Positions 24,875 through 34,225 are shown, counted from the first letter of the stretch. The stretch is 64,000 nucleotides of DNA from Scleromatobacter sp964418745 (GCA_964418745.1 CAYQMX010000005.1:124001-188000); one strand, 5' to 3'. Numbers and translations: made by a program. The notes: a model not told the origin generated them from the letters alone.

Positions 24875-26548
24875 TCAGAAGGTCCGCCGCAGCGACAGCG
24901 CGATGTTGTTGCGGTCCGCCAGCGCGTTGCCCGTCGCATAGATCGGCGCGCCGCCCGTGAGCAGCGGCGAGAACTCCACGAAGGGTGTCGCCTTGCCGAT
25001 GAACTGCGTATACGTGGCGCCGAACTGCCACACCCCGAGGTAGTTCCCTTCCACCCCGATCGTCGCGCTCCCGCTGCCGCGCGGATCCCAGGAAGTGACC
25101 GCCGAGCGGCCGTCCAGCGTGTAGCGCACGCCCACCGGCACGTTGAGGTCCAGTCCCGGCAGGATCTGGCGATAGCTCGGGGTGAACACGAATTGCACGG
25201 CGGTAGCGCTGCGCGTGCGGCCGGCGTCGAGCTCGGCGGCCGGGTCGTCCAGGCTCGCGACACGGTTCCAGGCGAGTTCGCCGACGAAGCTGCTCTCGCG
25301 CGCCAGGAAGTTCGGGCCGAGCGACGCCAGCCACGACAGGTTCACGTGTTCGGTGCGGCCCGTTGCGTAGGCGGGTTCCGGTGCGAGCGCACCCGGATAG
25401 ACCATGTTCGTGCTGCGCAGGGGCATGTTCCAGCGCATCGACGCCTCGACGGCGAAGTTCACGTCGCCGACGGAATGGCTCGCGCTCACGCCGGCGGTCT
25501 TGATCGCCTCGGGAAAGACGTAGTACCAGTTGCTGGCATTCGGCGCAGCCACGTTGAGGTTGCCGTACAGCTGGCCGTCCTTGGCGTGGTAGCGCGCGGC
25601 ATAGACGCCGAAGTCGGTCTCCGCCGCGCGCCACTTGAGCTGCGCGCCGAACTGGCCCGTGTCGCGCGGGTGCACGTCGCCGCCGGGCGCGAGCACGTAG
25701 TTGCCGGCAAGCGGCCCAGCGCTGATGCCCACGAACTCCGGCTGCGACGAGCCCCACGGGGTGTTCGCCGTGGAATAGAAGCTGCCCGCCGGCGGCAGGC
25801 GGTCGGCCTCCCAGCGGAACTGGTAGTAGGCCCCCACCGAAAGATCGGGCGACAACTGCAGCTGCCCCGACACCTGCGGCACCGGGCGGATGATCTCCTT
25901 GAACTGGGCATTGGGCGAGGACAGCAGCTTGAAGATGTCGGTGGGTCCTTGCGCGCTGGCGATGCCGTTGTCCCCGAAGAACAGGCTCTCGCCATACAGC
26001 ACCGAATGCTGGCCCAGGCGGGCCGTCACCTTGCTGCCTTGCCCCAGGTCCCAGCCGCCGAACACGAAGGCGTCGAGCAGCTCCGCCTTCCGCCCCGCGA
26101 GGTCGCGGGTACCCGACGGAAACTCGTCGATCGGCGTCTGGCCGTTGGTGGCATCGGTCGCGTCGGTCCTGCCACGATAGGACGCGTCGTACCACCCGGC
26201 GCCACTCACGCGCAACCCGAAGTCCCGCCGGTACACGGCATCGAATTCACTGAGCAGGTCAATGCGCTTCGACACGAAGCCGCGATGCCGGAAGTTGTCG
26301 TCGCCTGCGTTGAAGTTCAGCGCCTGCGGAAACGCCGAAGCGGGCACGCCCGGCACGAGCAGGCGAAACGAATCGGCCAGCACCGGGTTGGCGGACTTCG
26401 TGCGATAGATCGTGCTGGCCTTGACGGTGTTGTCGAAGCGCAGGCTCCAATCCGGATTGTCAGTTTCGATCTCGGTGGCCCAGGCATTGCAGGCGAGCAA
26501 TGCGGCCATCGCCGCGAGCGTGAGTCGCAGTCTCTTCGGGTCGTTCAT
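24875..26548 (-). CDS. DUF1302 outer-membrane beta-barrel (module copy 1)
   Basis: The protein has 557 residues with a signal peptide (to NAWA) and a C-terminal phenylalanine (SLRRTF), as expected for an outer-membrane barrel. Family segments include DDNFRHRGFVSKRIDLLSEF, VTARLGQHSVLYGESLFFGD, NGIASAQGPTDIFKLL and QVSGQLQLSPDLSVGAYYQF. DUF1302 proteins are porin-like and commonly found in steroid, terpene and aromatic degraders. It opens the transport block in operon I, 32 bases after a monooxygenase gene. A role as the substrate entry channel is inferred from position. Confidence 0.92.
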   Translation of the reverse strand: MNDPKRLRLTLAAMAALLACNAWATEIETDNPDWSLRFDNTVKASTIYRTKSANPVLADSFRLLVPGVPASAFPQALNFNAGDDNFRHRGFVSKRIDLLSEFDAVYRRDFGLRVSGAGWYDASYRGRTDATDATNGQTPIDEFPSGTRDLAGRKAELLDAFVFGGWDLGQGSKVTARLGQHSVLYGESLFFGDNGIASAQGPTDIFKLLSSPNAQFKEIIRPVPQVSGQLQLSPDLSVGAYYQFRWEADRLPPAGSFYSTANTPWGSSQPEFVGISAGPLAGNYVLAPGGDVHPRDTGQFGAQLKWRAAETDFGVYAARYHAKDGQLYGNLNVAAPNASNWYYVFPEAIKTAGVSASHSVGDVNFAVEASMRWNMPLRSTNMVYPGALAPEPAYATGRTEHVNLSWLASLGPNFLARESSFVGELAWNRVASLDDPAAELDAGRTRSATAVQFVFTPSYRQILPGLDLNVPVGVRYTLDGRSAVTSWDPRGSGSATIGVEGNYLGVWQFGATYTQFIGKATPFVEFSPLLTGGAPIYATGNALADRNNIALSLRRTF

Positions 26549-26580
26549 GATGTCTCCTCTTGTTATGGATCCGGGTTGCG

Positions 26581-27705
26581 TCAGATCGGTTGGGCAAGCG
26601 CCATGAGCGAGGTGCGCATGATCTGGGCGTGTTCTTCCTTGTCGCCGCCGGCGATCTCGATCTCTCCCAGGCGCGCAGAGTTCTCGACCACCATGCGGCA
26701 GCGATCCCAGCGCCGGGCCTCGAACGCACCGAGGGCAGCCTCGACGTCGTCGTGGCGCGCAATTTCTTCGGCCAGCACGATGGCGTCCTCGATGCCGATG
26801 CAGGCGCCCGAGGCGAGATGCGGCGTGGTCGCGTGCACCGCGTCGCCGATCAGCACGCCACGGCCGCTGAACCAGGGGCGCGGCATCAGCAGGCCTTCGA
26901 GCGGGCGGTAGATGACTTGGGAATGCGGCCCGAGCCCGGCGCTGATCGCCCGCAGTTCAGGCGCGGGGAAGTCGGCCAGAAGGGCACGCACGCGCTCCAC
27001 GAACGTGGCGGGATCGAGGCGCTCGTTCTCCGCGCGCGGCTCGGTGATGAACAGGTACATCTCGGTCCTGGAGACCGGGTTCACGCCAGGCTTGACCTTG
27101 GGGCCGACCCACATGGTGCACGTTGCCATCTCGGGCGGCCGCGGCACCACCGCACGCCACACGCCCTGGCCGCTGTAGCGCGGCGTGGGCGCTGCCGGAA
27201 AGAGGGTCTGCCGCAGCTTCGAGTAGAGACCGTCGGCGCCGACGACGAGGTCGTAGCGCCCGCGCGTGCCGTCGGTGAAGGACACATCGATGCCTTCGGC
27301 GTCCTGTTCGATGCTCTTGAAGGTGCAGCCCAGGCGCACGTTCGTGCCAGCCTTGCGCGTCGCATCGGCCAGGATGCGCCCCAGAACGGGCCGCATGATC
27401 GCGCCGCCGCCCGGCACGTCGGCACCCGCCAGCCGCGGCGTGGGCAACTGGCCGACCTCGATGCCGTGGGGCAGCCGGATCGAGACGCCGTCCTGCGCAC
27501 TTCCCAGCTCGAGGAACTCGTCCAGCACCCCGAGTTGGCGGAACGCGCGCAGCGTCGCGCTACCGAGGCTGATGCCGGCGCCGTAGATGCTCCAATCCGG
27601 GTCGATCTCGACGAGGTCGACGTCGATGCCGTGCTTGCGCAGTTCGATCGCGGCCGACATGCCGGAGAAGCCGCCGCCGACGATGAGGATTCGTTGGGCT
27701 CTCAT
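26581..27705 (-). CDS. FAD-dependent aromatic monooxygenase B
   Basis: The protein has 374 residues, group A flavoprotein hydroxylase type. The dinucleotide motif is VGGGFSG (9-15), and the second FAD motif is VLIGDAVHATTPHLASGACI near 297, with the intervening VVGADGLYSKLR (the DG motif) near 155. Such enzymes use NAD(P)H and oxygen to hydroxylate phenols at an activated ring position. It abuts the dioxygenase stop codon with no gap, so it likely makes the ortho-diphenol that enzyme cleaves, or acts on its sibling's product. The true substrate is unknown. Confidence 0.9.
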   Translation of the reverse strand: MRAQRILIVGGGFSGMSAAIELRKHGIDVDLVEIDPDWSIYGAGISLGSATLRAFRQLGVLDEFLELGSAQDGVSIRLPHGIEVGQLPTPRLAGADVPGGGAIMRPVLGRILADATRKAGTNVRLGCTFKSIEQDAEGIDVSFTDGTRGRYDLVVGADGLYSKLRQTLFPAAPTPRYSGQGVWRAVVPRPPEMATCTMWVGPKVKPGVNPVSRTEMYLFITEPRAENERLDPATFVERVRALLADFPAPELRAISAGLGPHSQVIYRPLEGLLMPRPWFSGRGVLIGDAVHATTPHLASGACIGIEDAIVLAEEIARHDDVEAALGAFEARRWDRCRMVVENSARLGEIEIAGGDKEEHAQIMRTSLMALAQPI

Positions 27706-28632
27706 TCAGCGTGCTCCCTTCGGCGGGGGACCGCCTGGCGCCCACTTGTCGCGATACTGGAAGAGGAACGCCTGCGACTGATCGGCGCCCATGGCCGCTT
27801 CGCGCGCAGTCCACTTGGCGTCATGCAGGTCCATGTCGGCGTCGTATTCGACGTGGCAGCCGAACGGGCTGTTGAAATACCAGAACCAGTTGCTGCCGAA
27901 CTTGTGCCTGCCCGGACCCCAGAACGACTCATAGCCCTTCTTCACGAAGCGCGTGCCCGCCAGCATGACCTCGGTGGGGCCACCCAGGTGGAACGTGAAG
28001 TGCTCGACGCCCTTCAGGAACGGCGGCGTCTGGATCATGAACAGCGTGTGGTGGTCGAGCGTGCCCGCCGGCCTCAGGAAGGGACCGCAGTCGGTGAAGA
28101 AGTCGGTGCGAACGAAGCCCAGGCGCGCATAGAACGCTTCGGCACGGACAATGTCCGGCACGAAATACACCACGTGCGAGAGCGTGCGCAGGCCGAATTC
28201 CGCGTCCTCGGACACGCCGACGACGTTCGGCGCGCGCGCCGCCGCGGCGCCCGGCGCATTCGCTGCTTCGGAGGCCATCTGCAGCGGCTTTCGAACCGTC
28301 ACCTGGAACGCGAGCGCGAAGCCCATGTCGTCGAAGCAGCGCAGAACGCCACCCTGGCGCGTCACCTTGCGGTCGCTGCGCAGCTCTTTCTCGATCTCGT
28401 CCAGGGTGGCCGCATCGGCGACGCCGTACACGGTCTCGCGAAGCGCGCTGCCGGTTTCCAGCGGCTTGGGCAATGCCGCGTCGTCCTTGGCCCTGACGAC
28501 GATCGCCGTGCCGTCGAGGGCCTCGAAGCGGCCGTCGCCCGATGGCTCGAGGCCGTAGTCGGTGAGGTATTGCGCGCAGGCGGCGACGTCGTCCACGCCG
28601 AACACCAGTGCATCGAGTCCGATGATTTTCAT
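27706..28632 (-). CDS. Extradiol ring-cleavage dioxygenase, VOC superfamily (BphC-like)
   Basis: The protein has 308 residues made of two vicinal-oxygen-chelate modules (about 1-120 and 145-290). Candidate iron ligands are H153 (LSHVV), H211 (GVEHF) and E262 (CHVEYD), at almost the same spacing as the H146/H210/E260 set of BphC. It should cleave a catecholic ring next to the diol with O2 and Fe(II). The active-site region PFGCHVEYDADMD is typical of 2,3-dihydroxybiphenyl-type enzymes for bulky substrates. Its start overlaps the EthD gene stop (ATGA). It is the central ring-opening candidate in operon I. Confidence 0.88.
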   Translation of the reverse strand: MKIIGLDALVFGVDDVAACAQYLTDYGLEPSGDGRFEALDGTAIVVRAKDDAALPKPLETGSALRETVYGVADAATLDEIEKELRSDRKVTRQGGVLRCFDDMGFALAFQVTVRKPLQMASEAANAPGAAAARAPNVVGVSEDAEFGLRTLSHVVYFVPDIVRAEAFYARLGFVRTDFFTDCGPFLRPAGTLDHHTLFMIQTPPFLKGVEHFTFHLGGPTEVMLAGTRFVKKGYESFWGPGRHKFGSNWFWYFNSPFGCHVEYDADMDLHDAKWTAREAAMGADQSQAFLFQYRDKWAPGGPPPKGAR

Positions 28633-29378
28633 GGTTGCTTGCCTTGTTGAAAGATCGGGATTTCCGTCGTGTAGAGGAAGAACGACCGGGATGGCTGATA
28701 GAAGGCGCGCTTCGGATCCGCATTGATCTCGAGCAGCGCGCGCTCGTACGCGCGGAACGCGCCAATCGACGACACGTCGTCGAACCACAGGCTGCCCACG
28801 CCTTCGTAGAAGACGTCCGAGCCGCCGAAGTACGCGAGCATCTTGTTGAACTCGGGAATCTGCCGGCTGTGGACACAGCGGCGAATGGCCTCGGCCGCAG
28901 CCGGTGCCGCCGAAAGTGCGCGATCGTGCGCGCTGGCCCAGCGTTCGACGAACTCGGGCAGCGCCAGGTCCTGCGCAGCGCGCATGAAGTGCATCACCTT
29001 GGCCCCTGCGCCACGTGCGGGCTGCCGCACCGGCTGTTCGACCTCGAGCGCCACCAGGCTCAGCGCCACGTCGAGGTCGCTGAAGTTCGCGCCGTCCGGG
29101 CCGACCCGGGTGCGCACGTGTTCGTGCGCGAACGTGTCGGCCATGTCCTTCGGGCTATCCCAGTACAGCTCGGTGACCGAGTCGCGCGCCGGCACCAACG
29201 AATGCGCGTGATCGTCGCCACCGCCGAACGCCGCGTCGAACACGTGGTTCTGCACGTATCGCCGCAGGCCTGCCGGGTGCTCGGTGGCAATGGCGCCGTG
29301 CACGTGCTGCACATAGGCAGCGTACTCGGCATGCGTCATTCCGGGCCGGCGGCAGATCGCCGCCATCATCTTGATCAT
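28629..29378 (-). CDS. Two-domain EthD-like (dimeric alpha-beta barrel) protein
   Basis: The protein has 249 residues from the ATG at 29378, preceded by AAAGGAG. The first half carries the EthD signature (MMAAICRRPGMTHAEYAAYV, then HVHGAIA), and the second half repeats the fold (VMHFMRAAQDLALPEFVERW). Such ferredoxin-like barrels serve as small oxygenases, decarboxylases or auxiliary proteins in aromatic and ether degradation. A single chain with both halves gives the equivalent of the usual dimer. It lies between monooxygenase A and the extradiol dioxygenase. Confidence 0.8.
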   Translation of the reverse strand: MIKMMAAICRRPGMTHAEYAAYVQHVHGAIATEHPAGLRRYVQNHVFDAAFGGGDDHAHSLVPARDSVTELYWDSPKDMADTFAHEHVRTRVGPDGANFSDLDVALSLVALEVEQPVRQPARGAGAKVMHFMRAAQDLALPEFVERWASAHDRALSAAPAAAEAIRRCVHSRQIPEFNKMLAYFGGSDVFYEGVGSLWFDDVSSIGAFRAYERALLEINADPKRAFYQPSRSFFLYTTEIPIFQQGKQP

Positions 29379-29398
29379 TTGATCGCTCCTTTGTTGGG

Positions 29399-30556
29399 TC
29401 AGGCGGGCCGCGCGATGACGGCGTCGAGCTCGCGCGCGAGCTCGAGCAGATTCGTGGCGGGTTCGGGCTGCGACATCCACCGCTGCGCGCGTTCGAGGAG
29501 TTCGTGCACCCGACCGGCACGCGCGCCCCGGCGGAACATGTATTGCTGCTGCAGCGACGCGCGATCGAGCTTCGCCGCGACCAGTTCACCCAGCACCGTT
29601 GCGTCCTCCAGCGCTTGCGCGGCCGACTGGCCGAACGGGGGCGGCACGGCGATCGCGCACGCGCCCGCGCAGACCACCGCGCCGCGGTACCACGGTGGAT
29701 CGAGGAAAGTGACGTTCGCGGTGCGGATGGTCGTCGGCGTCTCGGGCTGCATCAACTGCGCCAGGCGCCGGGGCAACCGGCCCCACCCGGCGAGCGTGTC
29801 GCGCAACGCCGAACCGTCGGTGCGCGGGTCGATGGCTGGGGTGCGAATGACGGCCACCCCCGCGCGTGCCATGTCGACGGGCACCAGGAGCAGACGGCGC
29901 CCCGGACCGCCGGCCATCCAGGTGGTGCGCTCGAGTCCTGTCGGACGCGGCAGAAGCGCGTGCCACCACGATTGTGCGGGCGTGCTGCGCCAGCGGGCGC
30001 CGAATACCTGCGTCGCGAGCGCCGAGTTCGCGCCCGTGGCCAGGATGATGAGATCGGCGTCGAGGGAGTTGCCGCCGACCATCGCGACACGGCCGCCATC
30101 TGCATCGACGCCGTCGACACGGTCACCCGAAACGATGACCGCGCCGGCGGCCTGCGCGGCGGTCCGCAGCACATCGAGTGCCTCGTCGTAGGCGATGCCG
30201 GCGGCGCAAGGCAGGTGAACGCCGGCCAGGCGCGGCGTCGGAACCTCGAAGCCGTGCTGGCCGTCTTCGTTGACGACCGCCAGCCCGTGATAGGCGAAGC
30301 CGCGGCGAACGCATTCCTCGGCGATGCCCAGCCGCGCGAAGTCGCGCAGCAGGTTGGGCACGATGTCCAGGTGCGCAGGGATGGGCGCCGACTCTGCGCG
30401 GGCCTCGAGCACCGTGACGTTCGCCCCGGCGCGCGCGCATGCCAGTGCGCAGGCCAGGCCGGCGACGCCGGCACCGACGACCACGATGCGCGACACGGGC
30501 CGCGTCACGCTGGATTTCGCGGGCGCGATGACGCCCCTCGCCTGGCCGACGGCCAT
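29399..30556 (-). CDS. FAD-dependent monooxygenase A, first gene of catabolic operon I
   Basis: The protein has 385 residues with GGAGAC before the ATG. About 20 extra residues precede the FAD motif VVGAGVAGLA (27-36). The second motif region is AVVCAGACAIAVPPPFGQSA near 305, where the usual GDA is replaced by AGA; this deviation may weaken FAD ribityl contact or reflect a different subgroup. It is the promoter-proximal gene of the operon, divergent from the NodD-like LysR gene. It shares little beyond the fold with monooxygenase B, so the two probably act at different steps. Confidence 0.82.
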   Translation of the reverse strand: MAVGQARGVIAPAKSSVTRPVSRIVVVGAGVAGLACALACARAGANVTVLEARAESAPIPAHLDIVPNLLRDFARLGIAEECVRRGFAYHGLAVVNEDGQHGFEVPTPRLAGVHLPCAAGIAYDEALDVLRTAAQAAGAVIVSGDRVDGVDADGGRVAMVGGNSLDADLIILATGANSALATQVFGARWRSTPAQSWWHALLPRPTGLERTTWMAGGPGRRLLLVPVDMARAGVAVIRTPAIDPRTDGSALRDTLAGWGRLPRRLAQLMQPETPTTIRTANVTFLDPPWYRGAVVCAGACAIAVPPPFGQSAAQALEDATVLGELVAAKLDRASLQQQYMFRRGARAGRVHELLERAQRWMSQPEPATNLLELARELDAVIARPA

Positions 30557-30671
30557 TCGTTGTCTCCGATCTTTTGTGCCGCCGTGATGGCAGCTATGGA
30601 GCGAAGCTTAGGGGGGCGAACGTCTTGTGAACAACGCTTTCGATGAAGCCCTGCTTTCGGTGGAACCGAAT

Positions 30672-30693
30672 GATCGAGGGTTAGCCCTAGATC
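30672..30693. promoter_or_regulatory. 22-bp palindrome, probable LysR operator
   Basis: GATCGAGGGTTAGCCCTAGA and the two bases after it form a near-perfect palindrome: GATC and AGGG are mirrored by CCCT and GATC. It ends 15 bases before the first possible LysR start codon and faces operon I. Position and symmetry suit an autoregulatory LysR site; ATC...GAT spacing also recalls nod-box elements. Confidence 0.6.
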
Positions 30694-30717
30694 GAAGATC
30701 GTCGCAAAATGGCGCTC

Positions 30718-31632
30718 ATGAGATTCAAGAAGCTCGACCTGAACCTGCTCGTGGCGCTCGACGTGCTGCTGAAGGAACGCAGCGTGAGCCGCGCCGCCGA
30801 AGTGCTGAATCTCAGCGCATCGGCGGCGAGCAACTCGCTCGGGCGGCTGCGCGACTACTTCGACGACGAACTGCTCGTGCAGATCGGCCGCAAGATGGAG
30901 CTCACGCCACGAGCCGAGAGCCTGCATGCGGCCGTGCGCGACGTGCTGCTGCGCATCGACAGCACGATCGCCGACCCGCCCGAGTTCGATCCGAGCGGCA
31001 CCGACCGCGTCTTTCGCATGTTGGCGTCGGACTACACGCAAATGGTGCTGGCGCCCGCACTGCTCGCACTGGCTGCGAAGGCGCAGAGCACGGTCCGTTT
31101 CGAATTCCTGCCGCAGGTTTCGGCGCCGCACAAGCAGCTCGAACGAGGAGAGGCCGACCTCCTCATCGTTCCCACCGGCTTCATGTCGCCCGACCATCCG
31201 CGCGAGGTCCTCTATCACGAGGACTTCGTGTGCATGGTGTGGCGGGGCAGCACCATGGCGCAGGGCGAGTTGACGTTCGACCGCTACGTCAACGGCGGGC
31301 ACGTGGTGATGATGCCGGCCGGCGGCCAGGCCGATGCGTTCGAAGGCTGGTTCCTCAAGCGCTACGGGGTGACCCGCCGCGTGGCAGTGTCGACCTACAG
31401 CTTCGTCACGCTGCCTGCCATGCTCGTGGGCACCGAGTACATCGCGACCGTCCATGCGCGCATCGCGCGCCGCATGATGCAGGCGTTTCCGCTCGAGATC
31501 CGGCCCACGCCCATGCCGTTCGACCGCATGGAGCAGTCCGCGCAGTGGCACAAGTTCCGCACGAACGACCCGGGCCTGGTCTGGCTGCGTGGCATGCTGG
31601 CAGCCGCGGCCAGGCACATGGACGAGATCTGA
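30718..31632 (+). CDS. NodD-like LysR-family regulator of operon I
   Basis: The protein has 304 residues from the ATG at 30718; an ATG three codons earlier is possible. The N-terminus (MRFKKLDLNLLVALDVLL) and winged helix (SVSRAAEVLNLSASAASNSL) follow the NodD/NahR/LinR subgroup, which senses flavonoids, salicylates or other aromatics. The substrate-binding domain spans about 90-295. It is transcribed away from the 16-gene operon across a 150-base gap holding a strong palindrome, the classic layout for a LysR activator and its target. The inducer is probably the operon's aromatic substrate or an intermediate. Confidence 0.9.
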   Translation: MRFKKLDLNLLVALDVLLKERSVSRAAEVLNLSASAASNSLGRLRDYFDDELLVQIGRKMELTPRAESLHAAVRDVLLRIDSTIADPPEFDPSGTDRVFRMLASDYTQMVLAPALLALAAKAQSTVRFEFLPQVSAPHKQLERGEADLLIVPTGFMSPDHPREVLYHEDFVCMVWRGSTMAQGELTFDRYVNGGHVVMMPAGGQADAFEGWFLKRYGVTRRVAVSTYSFVTLPAMLVGTEYIATVHARIARRMMQAFPLEIRPTPMPFDRMEQSAQWHKFRTNDPGLVWLRGMLAAAARHMDEI

Positions 31633-31705
31633 GCGCGGACGATGCCTCCCGGCAGACCGTCGTCGATGCGGGGCGACGCGCCGGACGAAGCCTGAAGATC
31701 CGCCC

Positions 31706-33175
31706 TCATTCGGCCTGCAGGCCGTCCCAGCAGAGGTACTTCGCCTCCACGTACTCGTCGATGCCGAGGTGGGATCCCTCGCGCCCCAGGCCGCTTTGCT
31801 TGATGCCGCCAAACGGCGCCACCTCGTTGGACATCAACCCGCAGTTGATGCCCACCATGCCAGCCTCGATGCGCGCGGCGTTGCGCCAGATGCGCGCCGC
31901 ATCGCGGCTGTACAGGTAGGCCGCGAGCCCGAACTCGGTGTCGTTGGCCATCGAGATGGCCTCGTCGTCGGTGTCGAAGCGGAACAGCGGCATCACAGGG
32001 CCGAAGGTCTCCTCCCTCGCGATGCGCATCGCGGGCGTCGCATCGGCCAGCACCGTGGGCTCGTAGAAGTTCCCGCCCAGGGCGTGGCGGCGCCCGCCGT
32101 GCAGCAGCCGCGCGCCCTTGGCCAGCGCGTCGGCCACGTGTTCCTCGACCTTGTCGACGCCGGCAGCGTCGATCAGCGGGCCGAGGTTCACGCCCTCTTC
32201 GAGGCCGTTGCCGACGCGCATCTTCGCGACGCGCTCGACGATGCGCGCGGCCAGCGCGTCGTAGACACCGGACTGCACCAGGACGCGGTTGGCGCCGATG
32301 CACGACTCGCCGGTGTTGCGGAATTTCGCCGAGATGAGGCCGTCGGCGGCGGCGTCTAGATCGGCGTCGTCGAAGACGATGAAAGGCGCGTTGCCGCCGA
32401 GCTCCATCGAGCACTTCTTGATCGTCTGCGCGGCTTGCGCGAGCAGCACGCGACCGACCTCGGTGGATCCGGTGAAGGTGATCTTGCGCACCAGCGGATT
32501 CGCGGTGAGCTCGCCGCCGATGGCGCGCGTGTCGTTTCCGGTGACGACGCTGAACACGCCTGCCGGCACGCCGGCGCGCTCGGCCAGGACGGCCAGCGCG
32601 AGCGCCGTCATCGGCGTCTGGCTGGCGGGCTTGACCACCATCGTGCAGCCCGCGGCCAGCGCCGGACCGGCCTTGCGCGTGATCATCGCGGCCGGGAAGT
32701 TCCAGGGCGTGATGGCCGCGCAGACGCCGATGGGTTCGCGCAGCGCGATGATGCGCTGCGTCTCCTTCACGCCGGGGATCACGTCGCCGCGCACGCGCGT
32801 GGCCTCTTCCGAGAACCAGCGCACGAACCCGGCCGCGTAGTCCACCTCGCCGCGCGCCTCGGCCAGCGGCTTGCCTTCCTCGAGCGTGATCAGCGTCGCC
32901 AGGTCCTCCCGGTGCAGCACCATCAGCTCATACCAGCGGCGCAGGATCTCGCCGCGCGCCTTGGCCGTGCTGCGCCGCCACGGGCCCCAGGCGGCCTGGG
33001 CAGCCTCGATCGCGCGCCGGGTCTCGCCCTCGCGGCAACGCGGCAGTTCGGCGAGAAGCGTGCCATCGGCCGGGTTGTGCAGCGCATAGCGGCCGTGCGG
33101 CGTCTCGGCCAGCCAGGCGCCGTCGATGTACGCGGCCTCGCGCCAGAGTGCGGCGTCCTTGAGCAGGTGTTTCAT
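31706..33175 (-). CDS. NAD(P)-dependent aldehyde dehydrogenase, succinate-semialdehyde type
   Basis: The protein has 489 residues from the ATG at 33175, with AGGAG upstream. Catalytic E258 (MELGG) and C292 (TGESC) are present; the cofactor motif FTGSTEVG lies at 234-241. Overall wording (ITPWNFPAAMITRK, KPASQTP) matches the GabD/2-oxoglutarate-semialdehyde group. Where many GabD proteins have CxC, this one has CIG, so no redox disulfide is expected. It is the last gene of a four-gene group with a DHDPS-family aldolase and an ornithine cyclodeaminase homologue, and would oxidise the aldehyde released by the aldolase-type step. Confidence 0.88.
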   Translation of the reverse strand: MKHLLKDAALWREAAYIDGAWLAETPHGRYALHNPADGTLLAELPRCREGETRRAIEAAQAAWGPWRRSTAKARGEILRRWYELMVLHREDLATLITLEEGKPLAEARGEVDYAAGFVRWFSEEATRVRGDVIPGVKETQRIIALREPIGVCAAITPWNFPAAMITRKAGPALAAGCTMVVKPASQTPMTALALAVLAERAGVPAGVFSVVTGNDTRAIGGELTANPLVRKITFTGSTEVGRVLLAQAAQTIKKCSMELGGNAPFIVFDDADLDAAADGLISAKFRNTGESCIGANRVLVQSGVYDALAARIVERVAKMRVGNGLEEGVNLGPLIDAAGVDKVEEHVADALAKGARLLHGGRRHALGGNFYEPTVLADATPAMRIAREETFGPVMPLFRFDTDDEAISMANDTEFGLAAYLYSRDAARIWRNAARIEAGMVGINCGLMSNEVAPFGGIKQSGLGREGSHLGIDEYVEAKYLCWDGLQAE

Positions 33176-33188
33176 GGTCGGTACTCCT

Positions 33189-34208
33189 TCAGCAGGGATG
33201 GCGACCGACGATGAACGCCGCATCGGGGTCGGACGTGACCTCGCAGCCGGAGGCCACGAGGCCCTGGCGCAGCGACTTCATGAAACGGTCGGGGATGCGC
33301 AGCGATGGCGCGCGCAACGGCCCGCCGTTGAAGCCGGCCAGCCAGTCCTGGTACTTCCACTGCGTGCGGTTGAGCGCCCCGATGGCCGGGGCCGATGCGG
33401 CCGACGCCGCCGTGTTGGCCTGGCGCGCGGGGTTGACCTTCCAGTACATCTGCATCGCTTCCTCCCAGCGCCCGGAACGGGCCAGTTCGAACGCGCGCGG
33501 GTAGTAGTCGCCCATCCACTGCGTGTTGCTGGTGCCGGAGAACTGCAGTTTCATCAGGCTCATCAACGGGATCGCGTCGGCCTCGATCGGGCAGCTGATC
33601 ACCACCTCGTCGCGGAAGTGGTGGTACATCTCGCAGATGCCGGCCGGCAGCGGGAATCCCTGCTCCGACTTGATCGCGACGACGTTGGCACAGTCCTTCA
33701 CCAGGCGGCGCATCAGCTCCAGCGACATGCCGGCCGGGTGTACGCGCTCGAAGCCCCAGGTCGGGATGGGGAACAGCATCACGCCCAGCTCGGTGGCATC
33801 GCAGAAGGCCTTGGTGTAGTCGTAGATCTCCTGCTCGCTCGTGGGCCAGAAGGTCGACGGGTACGACAGCAGGACGAGGTCGGCGCCGGCCTTCTCGGCG
33901 AGCCTGGCGGCCTCGATGTTGTCGGCCAGCGTGCCGAACGCCGCGTGGAAGAACAGCCCCAGCCGGCCGCCGGCGCTGTCGCGCGCCCAGGCGGTGAACT
34001 GTGCGTTCTCCTCGGCGGTGATCGCGACCTCCGAGCACAGCAGCGTGTACTTGAAGCCCTGCTGTATCACGCGCTCGACGTCGTGGCGGATGCCACGTTC
34101 GTTCAGGCGCTTCAGGTCGGCGCTGTAGCTGGGAAGGGTGACGGCCGAGCAGCCGGCCAGGTGCTGGCGGGCCCAGGCGCGGGCATCGGACTTCTTGTAG
34201 GCGGGCAT
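33189..34208 (-). CDS. DHDPS/N-acetylneuraminate lyase-family protein
   Basis: The protein has 339 residues. The Schiff-base lysine is K180 (NVVAIKSEQG). The usual GTTGE motif is replaced by LLCSEVAIT near 57, so pyruvate binding may differ from classical dihydrodipicolinate synthase. A long C-terminal extension follows residue 290. Members of this family act as aldolases, dehydratases or deaminases on 2-oxo acids. The pairing with an ornithine cyclodeaminase homologue and a semialdehyde dehydrogenase resembles pyrroline-carboxylate or hydroxyproline catabolism, but the first enzymes of that route are absent here. Confidence 0.82.
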   Translation of the reverse strand: MPAYKKSDARAWARQHLAGCSAVTLPSYSADLKRLNERGIRHDVERVIQQGFKYTLLCSEVAITAEENAQFTAWARDSAGGRLGLFFHAAFGTLADNIEAARLAEKAGADLVLLSYPSTFWPTSEQEIYDYTKAFCDATELGVMLFPIPTWGFERVHPAGMSLELMRRLVKDCANVVAIKSEQGFPLPAGICEMYHHFRDEVVISCPIEADAIPLMSLMKLQFSGTSNTQWMGDYYPRAFELARSGRWEEAMQMYWKVNPARQANTAASAASAPAIGALNRTQWKYQDWLAGFNGGPLRAPSLRIPDRFMKSLRQGLVASGCEVTSDPDAAFIVGRHPC

Positions 34209-34225
34209 TCAGGTCTCCGGTTGAA

